Shown: positions 13,095 through 24,243 of the stretch, piece by piece
Layout of the letters: each line of letters begins with the position of its first letter
Numbering within the stretch: the stretch's first letter is position 1
Assembly: GCA_031310005.1 (NCBI GenBank)
Contig: CM062382.1
Coordinates: forward strand, 1,054,001 to 1,118,000
Length of the DNA stretch: 64,000 bases
Reading direction: 5' to 3'
From: Dactylellina haptotyla
Taxonomy: Eukaryota; Ascomycota; Orbiliomycetes; Orbiliales; Orbiliaceae
Made by a program: the position numbers and the translations under genes
The notes under the pieces: generated by a model
Told to the model about the DNA's origin: nothing
Databases searched by the model: none
Seen by the model: the letters and a program-made list of their open reading frames with translations, nothing else

Positions 13095-15742
13095 GCGATC
13101 TCAAGCTAGCACGAGACCATCCTAGGCGGTTTGCCCTAAAGTGGAGCCAGAGCACAATTCCCCCCGATTTTAGACTTCTCCGACGATCTCAAATATTATA
13201 TGTCGGTCGGTCGGCAAAACAAGCTTGCACAACTATAAGGTTTACACCAGTGAACCCTCCTTACCTATATGTTTTATTTCTCTATATATATTTCTTTTCC
13301 TTTTTGAGCAATCTCCTTTTCGTTATACATAGCGCGGCCTACCTTGTTTGTCTTATTATTGCTTTGACAGTTTAGCTATAGCCCATGATACCCGTTTCGT
13401 ATATATCACATTTTATAGATCTATCATATATCACGCCGCATACATCATCCACACGGAACGACTCATAAACGCAAACTATCGGTCAGCCCGTTGTTGGAAT
13501 ATATTGTGTGTTGGCGATTTCTCAAGGGATTTTCGTTTCCGTCTTCTTAGGGTAGTAAAAGTATCCATATGGCGATAATCCGTGCCACAGACGTGCGGGC
13601 TATCGACGACGTGGCCGTGGGGCGTCCGTTTCGCAAAAGTATCGTTATGAGTTAGATGTATCCCAACGGCACAGCATGCGCATATGCAAGAGGTAAGGTG
13701 ATTGCCCAGTTCCTACACCAATAGTCGTCGCGCGTGTGTCTTTTGAGTTTTCGTGTCGGTTCAACCGCTCCGAATACTACCGCCTGTGCCAGTTCTGTGC
13801 CGTAAAGATACCTCGGATAGGTAGAACCGTTCGAAATATTCCATCAGCTGCCTAAAGTAGACGCGCAGCATGCAGAGAACCAGACCCATGGACTGAGGTA
13901 TTTTTACATCCATGGCGCCAATAAAAAGTTCGAGGCCCGAAAATAAGCATTTATTAGCGAGGTGTATAACATGTCGAACGCCGAGGACCTGGTTTGGATG
14001 TTTGCTTGCTTGTCTGCTTCTGCAGCTTCGATTTGTCGGCCTATCTCTGTGTTTGCGTGCTAATGGGGCTACTCGGACGATACATATAGGGTGCGAGAAA
14101 GAAACCAAGAGAAAAGGAGTGCCCATCTGCATTTATAAGTGCATATTGTGGGGGTGGATGCTCCTCTTCCTATCAAACGATACAATGAGATGGCCAGATG
14201 GAATCGCTTATGGACCAAACAACAAACATTCCAACCAGAAGATTTGCATTTTGCCGATGATGCTGAGGGCATCGGATGCAAGGTCGCCAGTTCCGAGAAC
14301 TTGGAAAACGCAGCTCACTTGCATGCGCCCGATATTAAACCCATCCAACCTGTCGATGAAGCTTGGAACTTGGTCTTAAATTTAACACGAAGCTAGCGTT
14401 TACCGAACCAACCCTTAGCTGCAAATCGTCCAGCCAGCTGGTACTCGGATCCGGATATACCCCATCCCCAAAATTGAAACTTGACTTTGGCCTTCGCCCT
14501 ACTCTACTCTACCCCCCGTCAGCTTCTGGAAAGATAAAACGGAAGGGATTTTCGGAAACCCAATGCCGAAGGTCTGGAACTGGGGAAGCTGGGAAGCTGG
14601 GAATGGATAAGATGAAAAAGCCAGCGCAGGATAGCTTGCCAGATACGGTATCTCGTTATGCATTGTTTGATGAAGGTTTTTGCCATCTCTCATACCCGCC
14701 GCCGGAGCTGGACAGAGAACCTTTCCAGCTTTCCACCAAAAACCTGTGGCTAAATCTTTTTGGCTTCCAGGATTCGCACCCTCATGCATAAAAGAAACAA
14801 GAAGCAGCAGCTCGTGGAGCCCTTCTGCATATGAACCCTAGAGCAACGGAGGTCTCTTGCCAAAAGGAAACGCCCCCATATTCCCACTAGGCAAGTTTTC
14901 TTTTTGATTTTCGCAAACACGGCCAGAGAAGCAATCGGAGGACTGAATCCACCCCGATTTTATTTCTTTGACGCATCAGCCAAGGCCCCAAACCCATGCA
15001 AAACAATGGGCAATCTCGGACCTGTCTACCTAAAATGCGCAGCAATGGGGTGACGACCCAGAAGCTAGACCGTAGCTCAGCTTACAATGTCGTCTGTTTG
15101 ACGTGGCCGGTATCTAAGGTTTTCTCTTTCCTGGATTCGGCGCTAATTGGCTAAGGGTGGCGTTTGGCTCCATATCCGCATGGAAGGACTGGCAATTTCA
15201 ACCCATGGTGGGAAACTATATACCTAACTCTTACCCACGCGAAGAGCAGCAAGTGCCGTCACTTTTTTTTTTTCAGACCACTTTCTTCTTTTCCGCGGGT
15301 CACTACGGGAGCCACCGGCATTGCGTATTTTTATATTCCCTCGGAAATTGAAAGGACCGTGTTTGTCCAGGTTACCTTCTGCGCCGCTCGGGTTGGTTGA
15401 AGCTATATATATAATTTTTATATATACCTAACTCCCACCCACCTCGAAACTGTTGATATTCCAATTCACCAACGTTGCGATCCAAGCGAGAGCGGCTACC
15501 CAGTTTCTCGACCTATCTTTAGAGCCAAATAATACACTAGTTGATTCGACCTCGAATAACAAAATCGATCATTTAAAGGAAGGTCGTCGAGAGCTTCGTC
15601 CCGTTCATAAACGCAACCGTTGCAAGATACCCCCTTGTGTAACGACTACTCTACCAGGGCACCACCATACGCCATCGCCAATCACCAGTCCCTTTTCGGC
15701 TTACCCTAGCTAGTTAATCCTAAGCTAAAGAATACATCCAAC
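13095..15742. other. intergenic, 2.6 kb
   Basis: This stretch holds the 3' region of the DNMT5 gene and the promoter of the methyltransferase gene. Open frames such as 13912-14379 (+, 155 codons) overlap others, contain odd Cys/Trp-rich text and match nothing I know. The last 350 bases contain TATA-like runs and CT-rich tracts suited to a promoter and leader. Confidence 0.5.
15404..15413 (+). promoter_or_regulatory. possible TATA element of the SAM methyltransferase gene
   Basis: An alternating TATATATATA run followed by A/T-rich sequence lies about 330 bases before the ATG at 15743; a second run follows at about 15419-15427. The spacing would imply a long leader, so this is only a candidate. 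Confidence 0.3.
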
Positions 15743-16633
15743 ATGATTGACGAAGCCACAGCAAAGTCGAAATACTGGGTTGAAGAACCCCCCATCCACG
15801 CACATCCTGATGCTGTGGCCCTCATTCGCCACTACCGCCCTGAATACAAAGATGCGAACTCGATGGTCGACCTCCTCAAAGACATCCGTCTGAAAGCCTG
15901 GAAGATTAAGTACTATCCTTGCGTGGGCCTCTGGCACTTCTTTAAATTCGGCATGATGCAGCTCCCCATATACCCGGAGATCATCCAGCGCTTAAAAGAC
16001 GGCCAGCGGATTCTCGACATGGGTTGTTTCATGGGAATGGACGGCCGTAAGCTCATCATGGACGGTGCCCCGAGCTCCGGTGTCACAAATATGGACCTTG
16101 AGGACCGCTGGTTCCCGCTGTCGTACGATCTATTCAAAGACCAGGATGAATTCAAGGGCGAGTTCTTCGGTGGGTGCGACATAAATGACGAGGAGCTGTT
16201 TGGCGAAGGATCGATCCATCGCCATCGGTACGATATGATTTACATCGGATACTTTATCCACCTATTCCCGCCGAACAGACAGCAGAAGATTATGAACAAC
16301 CTGGTGCAGATGCTGCGGCCCGTCGCAGGATCAATGATCTTCGGGAACACGGCAGGCACGGCGAAGGAGAACGGTTATAAGATGAAAGCGGACTTTGCGC
16401 CGCCGGTGAGAAACGAGAAAGGAGAGATGGAGCGTCCGGATTTCGTGTTTCATTCGACAAAGACGGTGGTTGATTTGATGGCGGATTCTGTGATGGAGAA
16501 TGAGGATGAGGAGTGGGAGTTTTTGGCGCAGAAGACGTCGTTTGATACAGATACATCCCCGACGAAGGCGTTTGCGCTGCATTTCAAGGATGCGGAGATT
16601 GTGGAGGTTGATTTCTGCATGAAGAGGAAGTGA
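15743..16633 (+). CDS. class I SAM-dependent methyltransferase, AusD-like
   Basis: A single exon of 296 residues; the ATG has A at -3. Motif I is RILDMGCFMGMDGRKL at about residues 89-104, the glycine-rich SAM-binding loop. It is followed by an acidic residue after the next strand (VTNMDLEDRW) and a post-motif strand DMIYIGYFIHLF. The N-terminal segment (YPCVGLWHFFKFGM, then YPEIIQRLKDG) is characteristic of the fungal family that includes AusD and other O- or carboxyl-methyltransferases of meroterpenoid and polyketide pathways. No polyketide synthase, NRPS, terpene cyclase, P450 or transporter lies in this window, so it looks like an orphan tailoring-type enzyme. The substrate cannot be told from sequence. 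Single-exon structure is unremarkable for the family. Confidence 0.85.
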   Translation: MIDEATAKSKYWVEEPPIHAHPDAVALIRHYRPEYKDANSMVDLLKDIRLKAWKIKYYPCVGLWHFFKFGMMQLPIYPEIIQRLKDGQRILDMGCFMGMDGRKLIMDGAPSSGVTNMDLEDRWFPLSYDLFKDQDEFKGEFFGGCDINDEELFGEGSIHRHRYDMIYIGYFIHLFPPNRQQKIMNNLVQMLRPVAGSMIFGNTAGTAKENGYKMKADFAPPVRNEKGEMERPDFVFHSTKTVVDLMADSVMENEDEEWEFLAQKTSFDTDTSPTKAFALHFKDAEIVEVDFCMKRK

Positions 16634-18659
16634 GTGAGATTGACGTGACTGGTTCACTATTTAATATTTCCCCCCTCATCTTTCCTTTCTTCTGTGATAC
16701 GTATAAATATACACGTTGTTTGTATGTTATGATGCGACGGGTTCAGCGTTACAGGGTTATGGGCTCTTTTTTTTTTAAGCACGGCTGTTCGGATTGCGAT
16801 ATATGGGGGTTTTTTTTTCTGCATGTAAGATATTTGGTTATGACTTTGACTTGAGTGTTTCCCGATTAGTTTACCCTAAGAAATATTTACAGTCGCCATT
16901 TTAATATTTTCTAATACCTCCCGTCCGTATATCGTCATATTGTGAGTGAATGATAGTCGAGACTTTTTGTGGGCCATGATATAAGCAGGACGTAAGGTCA
17001 GCTCGGATAGAGCCGGCGGCGGCGGTCGAACCGTGAAGGTGTCGGCCGATTCGAGCATTCGCCCAGCGGCGATTGCGCTCGATCTCCGATCGATCGGTAA
17101 TCCAGCGCCATGTGGCCTCTACAGTCTTGCGGTTTGGAATTGTGGAATTGGACGGAATATTATTCATTTTTTCATGCAGGGCAGGACTAAGAGAGTGAGG
17201 CTTGCGTTTGGGCTTGCATTTTTCTGGTATATGTGGGATACTATATGCCTCTCTGCGTTGAAAATGCTCCGTTGGTTGTATTTACCTCAGACACATCCAT
17301 GGCGATATACGCCTTCTAGAATTTTTCTCTTCCCTGCGACCTTCAGACAGATACTAGCTAGTGTACCCGCGAATCGGACCACAATTTAATCGGTTTATCC
17401 TGTCTAGTTTGTACTCTTCCTTTTTGTATTGTTCGAGATTCCAGAATTCGGCTGAGGGGACACGATACCAGACAGATTAGTCGGTCTCAGTTTCTGCACT
17501 GTAATCACTGAGACCCAATGTCCGGAGCTGCAACATGTAGGTTACATAATCGATCTAACCTCATCAAAGCTATCGGACCGATAGCAAGCACTCGATTTTC
17601 GTGTGCAATGACCTGCAGACCCGTGTCAGCAGGATGCAATAACGCTTGTGTTTTATACGTACAGCACCAAAACCCCTCCCTCTTAATTCCGGCCCTCTAC
17701 GAAAATGGGAACGCTAGAGCTCAAGACGTGCTTAGCTGGTTTCTGTCGGGGTATTCTGGGCTCCGAGTGCTCCGCTGGCTCCGTTTGAGGATGAGCAGGC
17801 GAATGGGTGCCGTGCTCGGCAGTTTGCAAAGCCCGCACACCGCTTTCGCGCTGCAAAAATGCCCCGTTTGAACCACGGAAAATGCATCAGATGGCTGCAA
17901 GCACAAGCGTTATTTTGGATCCGAACGCCAACGAGACGAGTTATGATGACAGATCAATTTAATCCCGGCGCGGAGGCTAGACGATCCCAACGGAGGAAAA
18001 GCTTCTTTCTGCGCGAGCTTAGCTCACTGTGATAGCTAGCTAGTAAGATAGTGCTGGATTCATGTGCTTGTGACTCCTCTTTTACGTCGGCGGTCTAAAT
18101 ATATAATATCACCACCTCGCATTCACATGTTTCACGCTGGGATGAAGAGATAATAATTCAAAAATCATACTCAATCATATCCATCATCTCATACCGGTCG
18201 CGTGCCTCAGAAAATTCCTCAGGGCTACAAAAAGGAAACTCAGACTGGACCCGATTGCCAAGTGCGGACGCACGTTGAGACGCCCTTTCCCGAATCAGTC
18301 AACAATAAGCACAAAGAGGCACTTTAGCATAGCACGATCAGAACGCCAGGGTTCGATATTTCGCAAGGTAAAGAACCGGGTCCAGAGCTCAGAAACGGGC
18401 TTCGAATTATCTTACTCACTTTGGGACGCCTCGTCGCAGGAACTCTTCACGAGAACCCGAAAATTTTTCTTCAAATTTAATTCTCCGCCCCGTTGCACTG
18501 CGATAATTTTGCTCGGTCGTCGGTTATTCGCGCCCTCGCCACAGATCGTGAAAATTCGAATCAGTATAATATAACACCCATCGACTCCCCTCGGTTGGGC
18601 CGCGGATCGATTCCTCTCACTGTTCAAACGCGCCGACCTTCCAATATCATAGTAATACC
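16634..18659. other. intergenic, 2.0 kb
   Basis: This holds the 3' region of the methyltransferase gene, with T-rich runs near 16768 and 16810, and the upstream region of the DJ-1/PfpI-like gene. An ATG-initiated 88-codon frame at 16901-17167 (-) overlaps a plus-strand frame and is not recognised. No RNA gene or repeat seen. Confidence 0.5.
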
Positions 18660-20159
18660 ATGTCCGCAGACACTCAAGAACTGGCCAACATGCCGGAACT
18701 CACCGAAAAAGACCTGAAATCCATCCTGCCCAGAGACGACAGCTTCACGCCACCGCGGATTCTTATCCTGTGTCCTGACAAGGCCCTAGCGCCGTATTCT
18801 GCATCGGAGCCATGGTACGTCTTCAAACAGGCTGGTAAGTAACGACGTTGTGGTCGTACACACGCCCGTATCCCCGGTAAATGCAGGTGCAAGATGGCTA
18901 ATCGAGGTGTTGTTGCCCGCAGGCTGTGTGATCGAATTCGCCACCGAAAACGGTGACGTACCGAAAGCCGACCAGCGAATGCTGGAGCGATCCAAGTTTC
19001 GCGACTTAATCGTGAGTAAACTTCCATGATTACTAAGTCGACATGGTATCTATGAAACGCGTTAGCTAATGATCAATTGCGATGGGAACATAGGGTGCGG
19101 GATTGGAACACATCGAGCGCTTTTACGCAATGGCCGGCTCGGATGAATACCTTAGTCCTCGAAAATGGTCGGATCCTAGCTTCTCCCTCCTCGTCTATGA
19201 TGCCGTCTATTTGACCACCGGGTTTGACACACGGATGCGACAGTTTGTCGAGTCGGAGTCCCTCCACAAGCTCATGGCATCTTACTTCCCATTGAGCAAG
19301 CGAAGAAAGACCGTGCATCGTTCGCCAACCTTCTCGGATAAGATCAAGAGAAGGTCGACGGTGCTACCTGACCCGGCAGCACATCTACCCACCGTTATCA
19401 CGGACAAGCAGAAGGATGAGCTCAACCATCTAGAGGGCCCGAGAAAGGTCGTTGCCGCTATGGGCAAGGGCGTGCTGGTGCTTACAATGTCTACTATCGT
19501 CGACAGTCTGACAGAGGAAGAACGAAAGAGTGCGGAGGAAGAGTGCACCATCAGACTGGATGCCCTCGCAGAGCAGAAGAAGCAGGAAGAGGAGGAAGCG
19601 AAGCAGAAGAAGGCACACCGCCGCTCCACCTCTCTCGCAATGAAGATCAATCCATTGCAGCGCTCGAACACCACCGGCAGTTTGTTCAAATCCACAAAGG
19701 ATATGCCATCCACCAGCGAGAAACACAGCAAGACACCGACCCCAGCTACCCTCCGATCCGTCATTCACGGAGTGGAGACCACAACGGCACCAACTTGGCT
19801 TGAGAACGTCGGCACAACAATCTCCGCTGTGCATGGTTTCAAAAACATGTTCAAGACATACCAGAAGAGTACACAAGATCAGGTTAGTTTTGCGGAACGT
19901 TTTCTCAATCTTACATCCCAATCTTGATTCTTAGGAAACCAAGCTAACCCGGTAATCTTTGTTGCAGGTCGTTGAAGCAGTTGGCAATCCTACATTGTTC
20001 CATGCCGGTCCACCCAATATGAAACCATTCACCCATTCTGCCTCCACCCACCACTATATATCTGCAAGGTACCCAATCGATAGCAGACTAACCAGCCTGC
20101 ACGTTCTGGAAGAGATCGCGCTCGCGAGGAAAGAGTGGGGGAAGGCCAGCATGCAGTGA
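18660..20159 (+). CDS. DJ-1/PfpI (class I glutamine amidotransferase-like) protein lacking the nucleophile Cys
   Basis: Exons 18660-18834, 18923-19011, 19094-19882 and 19968-20159 join in phase (introns 88, 82 and 85 nt) to give 414 residues. The ATG has A at -3. The N-terminal half follows the DJ-1/PfpI pattern: strand RILILCPD, the Glu-bearing SASEPWYVFKQAG, then CVIEFATENG and YDAVYLTTGFDTRMRQFVES. At the nucleophile elbow, where active members read A-x-C-H-G, this protein reads A-M-G-K-G (210-214), so both Cys and His are replaced. A charged Lys/Glu-rich segment, probably coiled coil (about 229-265), and a Ser/Thr-rich stretch are inserted before the C-terminal part (SVIHGVETTTAPTWLE, then FHAGPP and YISARYPID), which again matches the family. 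I infer a non-catalytic family member, perhaps a binding or chaperone-like protein. Confidence 0.8.
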
Positions 20160-23100
20160 TAAGCAAAAGGCGATATGATACCGAGGATTGTTACCCAAAC
20201 CGTGTCTTCCCGTTTTTGTTTAACGAAGTTTTATACGATCGAAATGAATATCTGCAATTGGTTATATTGCTATGCCGGCACATCGCCCCTCTATTTTCTA
20301 TTTATTGGTTATATTTTGGTTTTTATTCTTGTATAATTGAGGCACGGGCGGCACGGAGTTTCAAACGGATATAGATTGGGAAAATTGGGGGCTTTTTATT
20401 TCTTGGGACGGTTTTTTTTGGTTTTCTTTATATATATATATCGCGCATTTGTGGCCCCCAGGTGGAGGAAAGTTAGTTAGTTCTGTTGTATATACGGAAG
20501 GTCAACTGTCTATAGCTCGCAGGATAATATTAATACGCCATAGTGGCCATATATGAAGATCGCCAATTGTTTCCTTTTATGATAGCCCGGCTTGATTGAA
20601 TTTTGCAAATTGGAAATACCGTCTTTGGCATGGTGGGGAATATGGACATTGTCGCCTTTTCGATAGTAAACATCAACTTGTCGTGCTCGGAATTCCAATT
20701 CCGGACGAAAGACATTTGAAGTTCATCAACAGCACATGCACAGCCTCAGCGTGAAGTGGTTGCATATAACAAGCCTCTTCGTATAGTTTCTGGAGGGGTA
20801 TGGGGTCCACTTTAAGGCAATATGCATAATGTCTGGATATTAAGAAGATTAGGCGATGGTGCGTAGACGCCATTCGCTGGAAATTTTGTGAGGCAAGTTA
20901 AACGGTCACAAGGATCTGTGGTTGTGTTTCTCTGACAGGTGAGGGATGGAAGAATTTGGGATCTCCCTTCCAATTGTAATATTGGACCCTTGAAATGAAG
21001 AGACCAGAAAAGACTTTAGTATGTTTCGTCAACAGACAAATAGAATGCGGACAGACGGTTGCGGTTGGTCACTTCACGGTGCTTTGATGTTTTTTTTGTT
21101 GCATTTTGATGCTCCCCACACACCCATAACCACCACACCATGTGCACCACCCACACGCCTTGAAATTGTCCAAAGGTGAGCAAAGAACTTGCCGTGCCTC
21201 GTTCGCGCATAAAGGTATAGACGCCCTTCGATATGATCGCCCACTCGTACCGCACGAAAACGGTAATTACACTGGAACGCAGGCGTTTCGAAACGTGGGT
21301 ATGAGGCGTTTATCCGGGTTGTATCACCCCATTTGCCACGTTTGTGACCCCTCCAGCCCGGTTCTGTGGATTTTCTCGCAAAAGACAATGTTGGTTGGAA
21401 TATCGAAAAAACGGGATTTCCCATGATGGTTTTTAGAGTTTACGCGCGGTCCGCCAGGTTTTCTCATGTTGAGCGGAGGCAAATACGAGAATTGGGTTGG
21501 AAGTAAATTCTTTTGACCGCGAGAGGGTTGAGAGGGTGGTGTCAGCTTTGCATATTCCCATCCCAGGCTGGATAATGCCGGGGACCCTGTTGCACTCATT
21601 GGCACTCGCCTCGCACAGAAAAATACATGGCTATCGATTTCTGCGCAGGATTCGAATGAATAGCTTTAGTCATCGAAAGCAGCGATAGTGAACGCGGTAA
21701 GTAGACCAGGGGATCAGCTGATACGAAAGTCTCCGATTGCGATTTTCCGCCCGTGAGGGGTTCTCCAGTGTCCCGGTCGGTGGGGTTATTTGTTTTCTTG
21801 ATTTCGAGCTGATGAAAGAGTACTTTATGCACGGGCGTTGACGACGTGACAATCAGATGCGCGTGCATGGGTGCTCTTTGGAGGTTATAGGAAAGCAACG
21901 ATTGGGAAATTCGGATATCTCTTTATCCGTAACCAGCCCCTCTTTGCGAGCCTTGCGAAGGGATTCGTCGGTCTCAGAAGGACGAAATCTGGGTGCCCGG
22001 AGAGATACTGTTCTCGGGGGCTGGTCTATTCGACACATGTATGCATGATGGTCAATCGGCTGCCCAGTTATGACAGCTGTGCATATATGCGGTCTTGACT
22101 ATCTGACATGGGGTACTGATAACATAGCAAATGAAAGTTATCGATGCCAGGCTGGCAGGGTTCTCCGTAGTTTTGATTGGGGGGACAATTGCATTGTTTC
22201 TAGGGGACGGGATATAATCGTATCGATGTCGTATCCAGACCGTTATTCAAGGAAATATCCTTCGATCGATCATTAAATTGCGAAAGAGTCACAGATCCGC
22301 AGCTTCGGTTGGAAGAAATACGATTTAGTTTTCACCAATCTCTAATTTTTGGGCGCATAAGGCGATAAACCCTTATTCCTTCCACTGTTCGTCCTATCCT
22401 TGGATATGCAAATAATATATGCGATGCGGTGTTTCGAGTTCTTGCTGAGCCACGGCGAAATTCAAAATGACGGGTTTCGTTAGGCACAGCCTATAATGTA
22501 ATGTGTATCGTATTCGAGCTGCTCTAATTTGTCAGCGCGTCGTATATGCAACTCAGCAGGTGCTGTCAGCAATGTAGAGCCTCGGAGTAGCCGGGACTCT
22601 ACAATACCAAGACGTGAGATTTTATATCTCGGCTCTAAGACATTGTTTTTAAATTCTCGTATTCATCCTTGGACCGGAAACAATAACTTCGGATAAGCCT
22701 GTATTCATACATACAAAGAAACCATGGAAATTAGGGAATAAATTACTCCGGGGAAGCCTAGATAGCTAACATCGATGAAAGCCAATAGTTTGTGTAACGT
22801 GGTCTCGGCGTCTCGTAAACTAGGACATCCCTTGCTGTGGTTGAACGGCAATAACCGACGCCAATACGAGGTCATCGATGGACTTCGCTGCCATCTGGCA
22901 CAGCTCCAAGATATGCATATGCATCTTCCCGCAGACTATCCGTATTTACAAAGTCCAAGGGTCGATGTAAAACGTTTATATTTACTGTTTCTACTACCCG
23001 ATGGCAACTGTTGCCGTTAGATATCACGTTGGTGGTCCACGTGCATCATACTTGTTGCATCGGCCCGTTATGAGGGTTGATTTATTCAAGAAGCCCCAGA

Positions 23101-24042
23101 CGAGTAATCGAAAATGCGAAAGCACGCGCCCGTGTTAAACAGTTAGAAAATTCGTCCTCATTTAATCTGTCGCATTTCTAATCAAGTGGACTTCACATGA
23201 CAACGGAGAAACAGGGAAAATATTGGCCACGTGAATATCTGTGCAATGTGCTTCTATCAAATCAGAAGGTCTATAGTTCTGAATACCCTTGTTAAAGAGG
23301 GGTAATGGTTACGAGAATATTAAACTTCCCAGAGCTGAATTATACGACATAAGGTTTTATTTCTTCTGCGAATCATGAGCTCGAGATCCCAGTAGTGAAC
23401 TTGACTATCATGGAACATGGCTTAGCAAACCCTTGTCGACGGGTATAAGCTTACTTTCTCTACGGATATTCCCCGTATGCGAAGGCTTCATATTTTTCTC
23501 ATGTGTATTTGAAGCATATTTTGGAGGCAGTGTTACGAATTTTTGTTTCCTGTGTCACTCTGGTTATTCTTGGTCATGCGTACTCGGTAGCTTCACGAGA
23601 GAAAATCGCGTGTTGCAGATGTGGTTTTCTAGACCTATTGGACGCGAGCAAACCGCAGATGGGCTTTGACGCCCACTATAGCTTCTGGAACCCAGCAGGT
23701 TAGTCGAAGAGATGAGTGAATATAATTCTTTGTTCAGTAATGCAAAAACAAGGACCGTCCTTGTAATCCCGTATGCAAATAAAAGGATCTTTTTGACGTT
23801 TCGAGTCATGCTGATATGCACATTCAGCTAGATTCATGTATCGAAAAGGAGAAATGGGGAGGCTGTATTCCTGTTCTATGCAATATCAACATAGAGGTGC
23901 ATATATCAACACTTAACTAATTGCAAGACAGGAACGGGTGCATGTGAAGACCTGAATATCCTGTTTTCCCTCAATCTTACTGTCGAATGAGGCTAACCGC
24001 GGGCTAAGAGATTAAAGTACCTTAATACCGACGGATTATCAA

Positions 24043-24243
24043 ATGGCTAGAACGGCATATAACAAGGCTTTATTAACGTTCCTGGCACTAGTTGCCATTC
24101 GAGCGTCATCGATGAGTCTCCCCGGATTGAGATCTGGGAGATCCCGTGGGCCGTTCCGCCCTATCCTTGGAACTCTTCGGTTTCTGCCTGTGGTTCTGGG
24201 ATGGCTAGCGACTTCAACAGAAGTCACTTCTGTTCCAAGTTGA
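24043..24243 (+). CDS. doubtful small ORF with signal-like N-terminus
   Basis: This ATG-initiated frame encodes 66 residues. The N-terminus is basic and then hydrophobic (ALLTFLALVAI), like a signal peptide, followed by an Arg/Gly/Pro-rich stretch and a second hydrophobic patch. It lacks cysteines and resembles no family I know. An open frame also exists on the opposite strand over the same bases, so chance is the likeliest explanation. Confidence 0.12.
   Translation: MARTAYNKALLTFLALVAIRASSMSLPGLRSGRSRGPFRPILGTLRFLPVVLGWLATSTEVTSVPS

Noticed and set aside
13912-14379. A 155-codon frame with a fair start context.
   Set aside because: It overlaps other frames and encodes no recognisable domain; the region is better read as intergenic.
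15743-20159. A secondary-metabolite cluster built on the SAM methyltransferase.
   Set aside because: The neighbours are a DNA methyltransferase and a DJ-1-like protein; no synthase, P450 or transporter is present.
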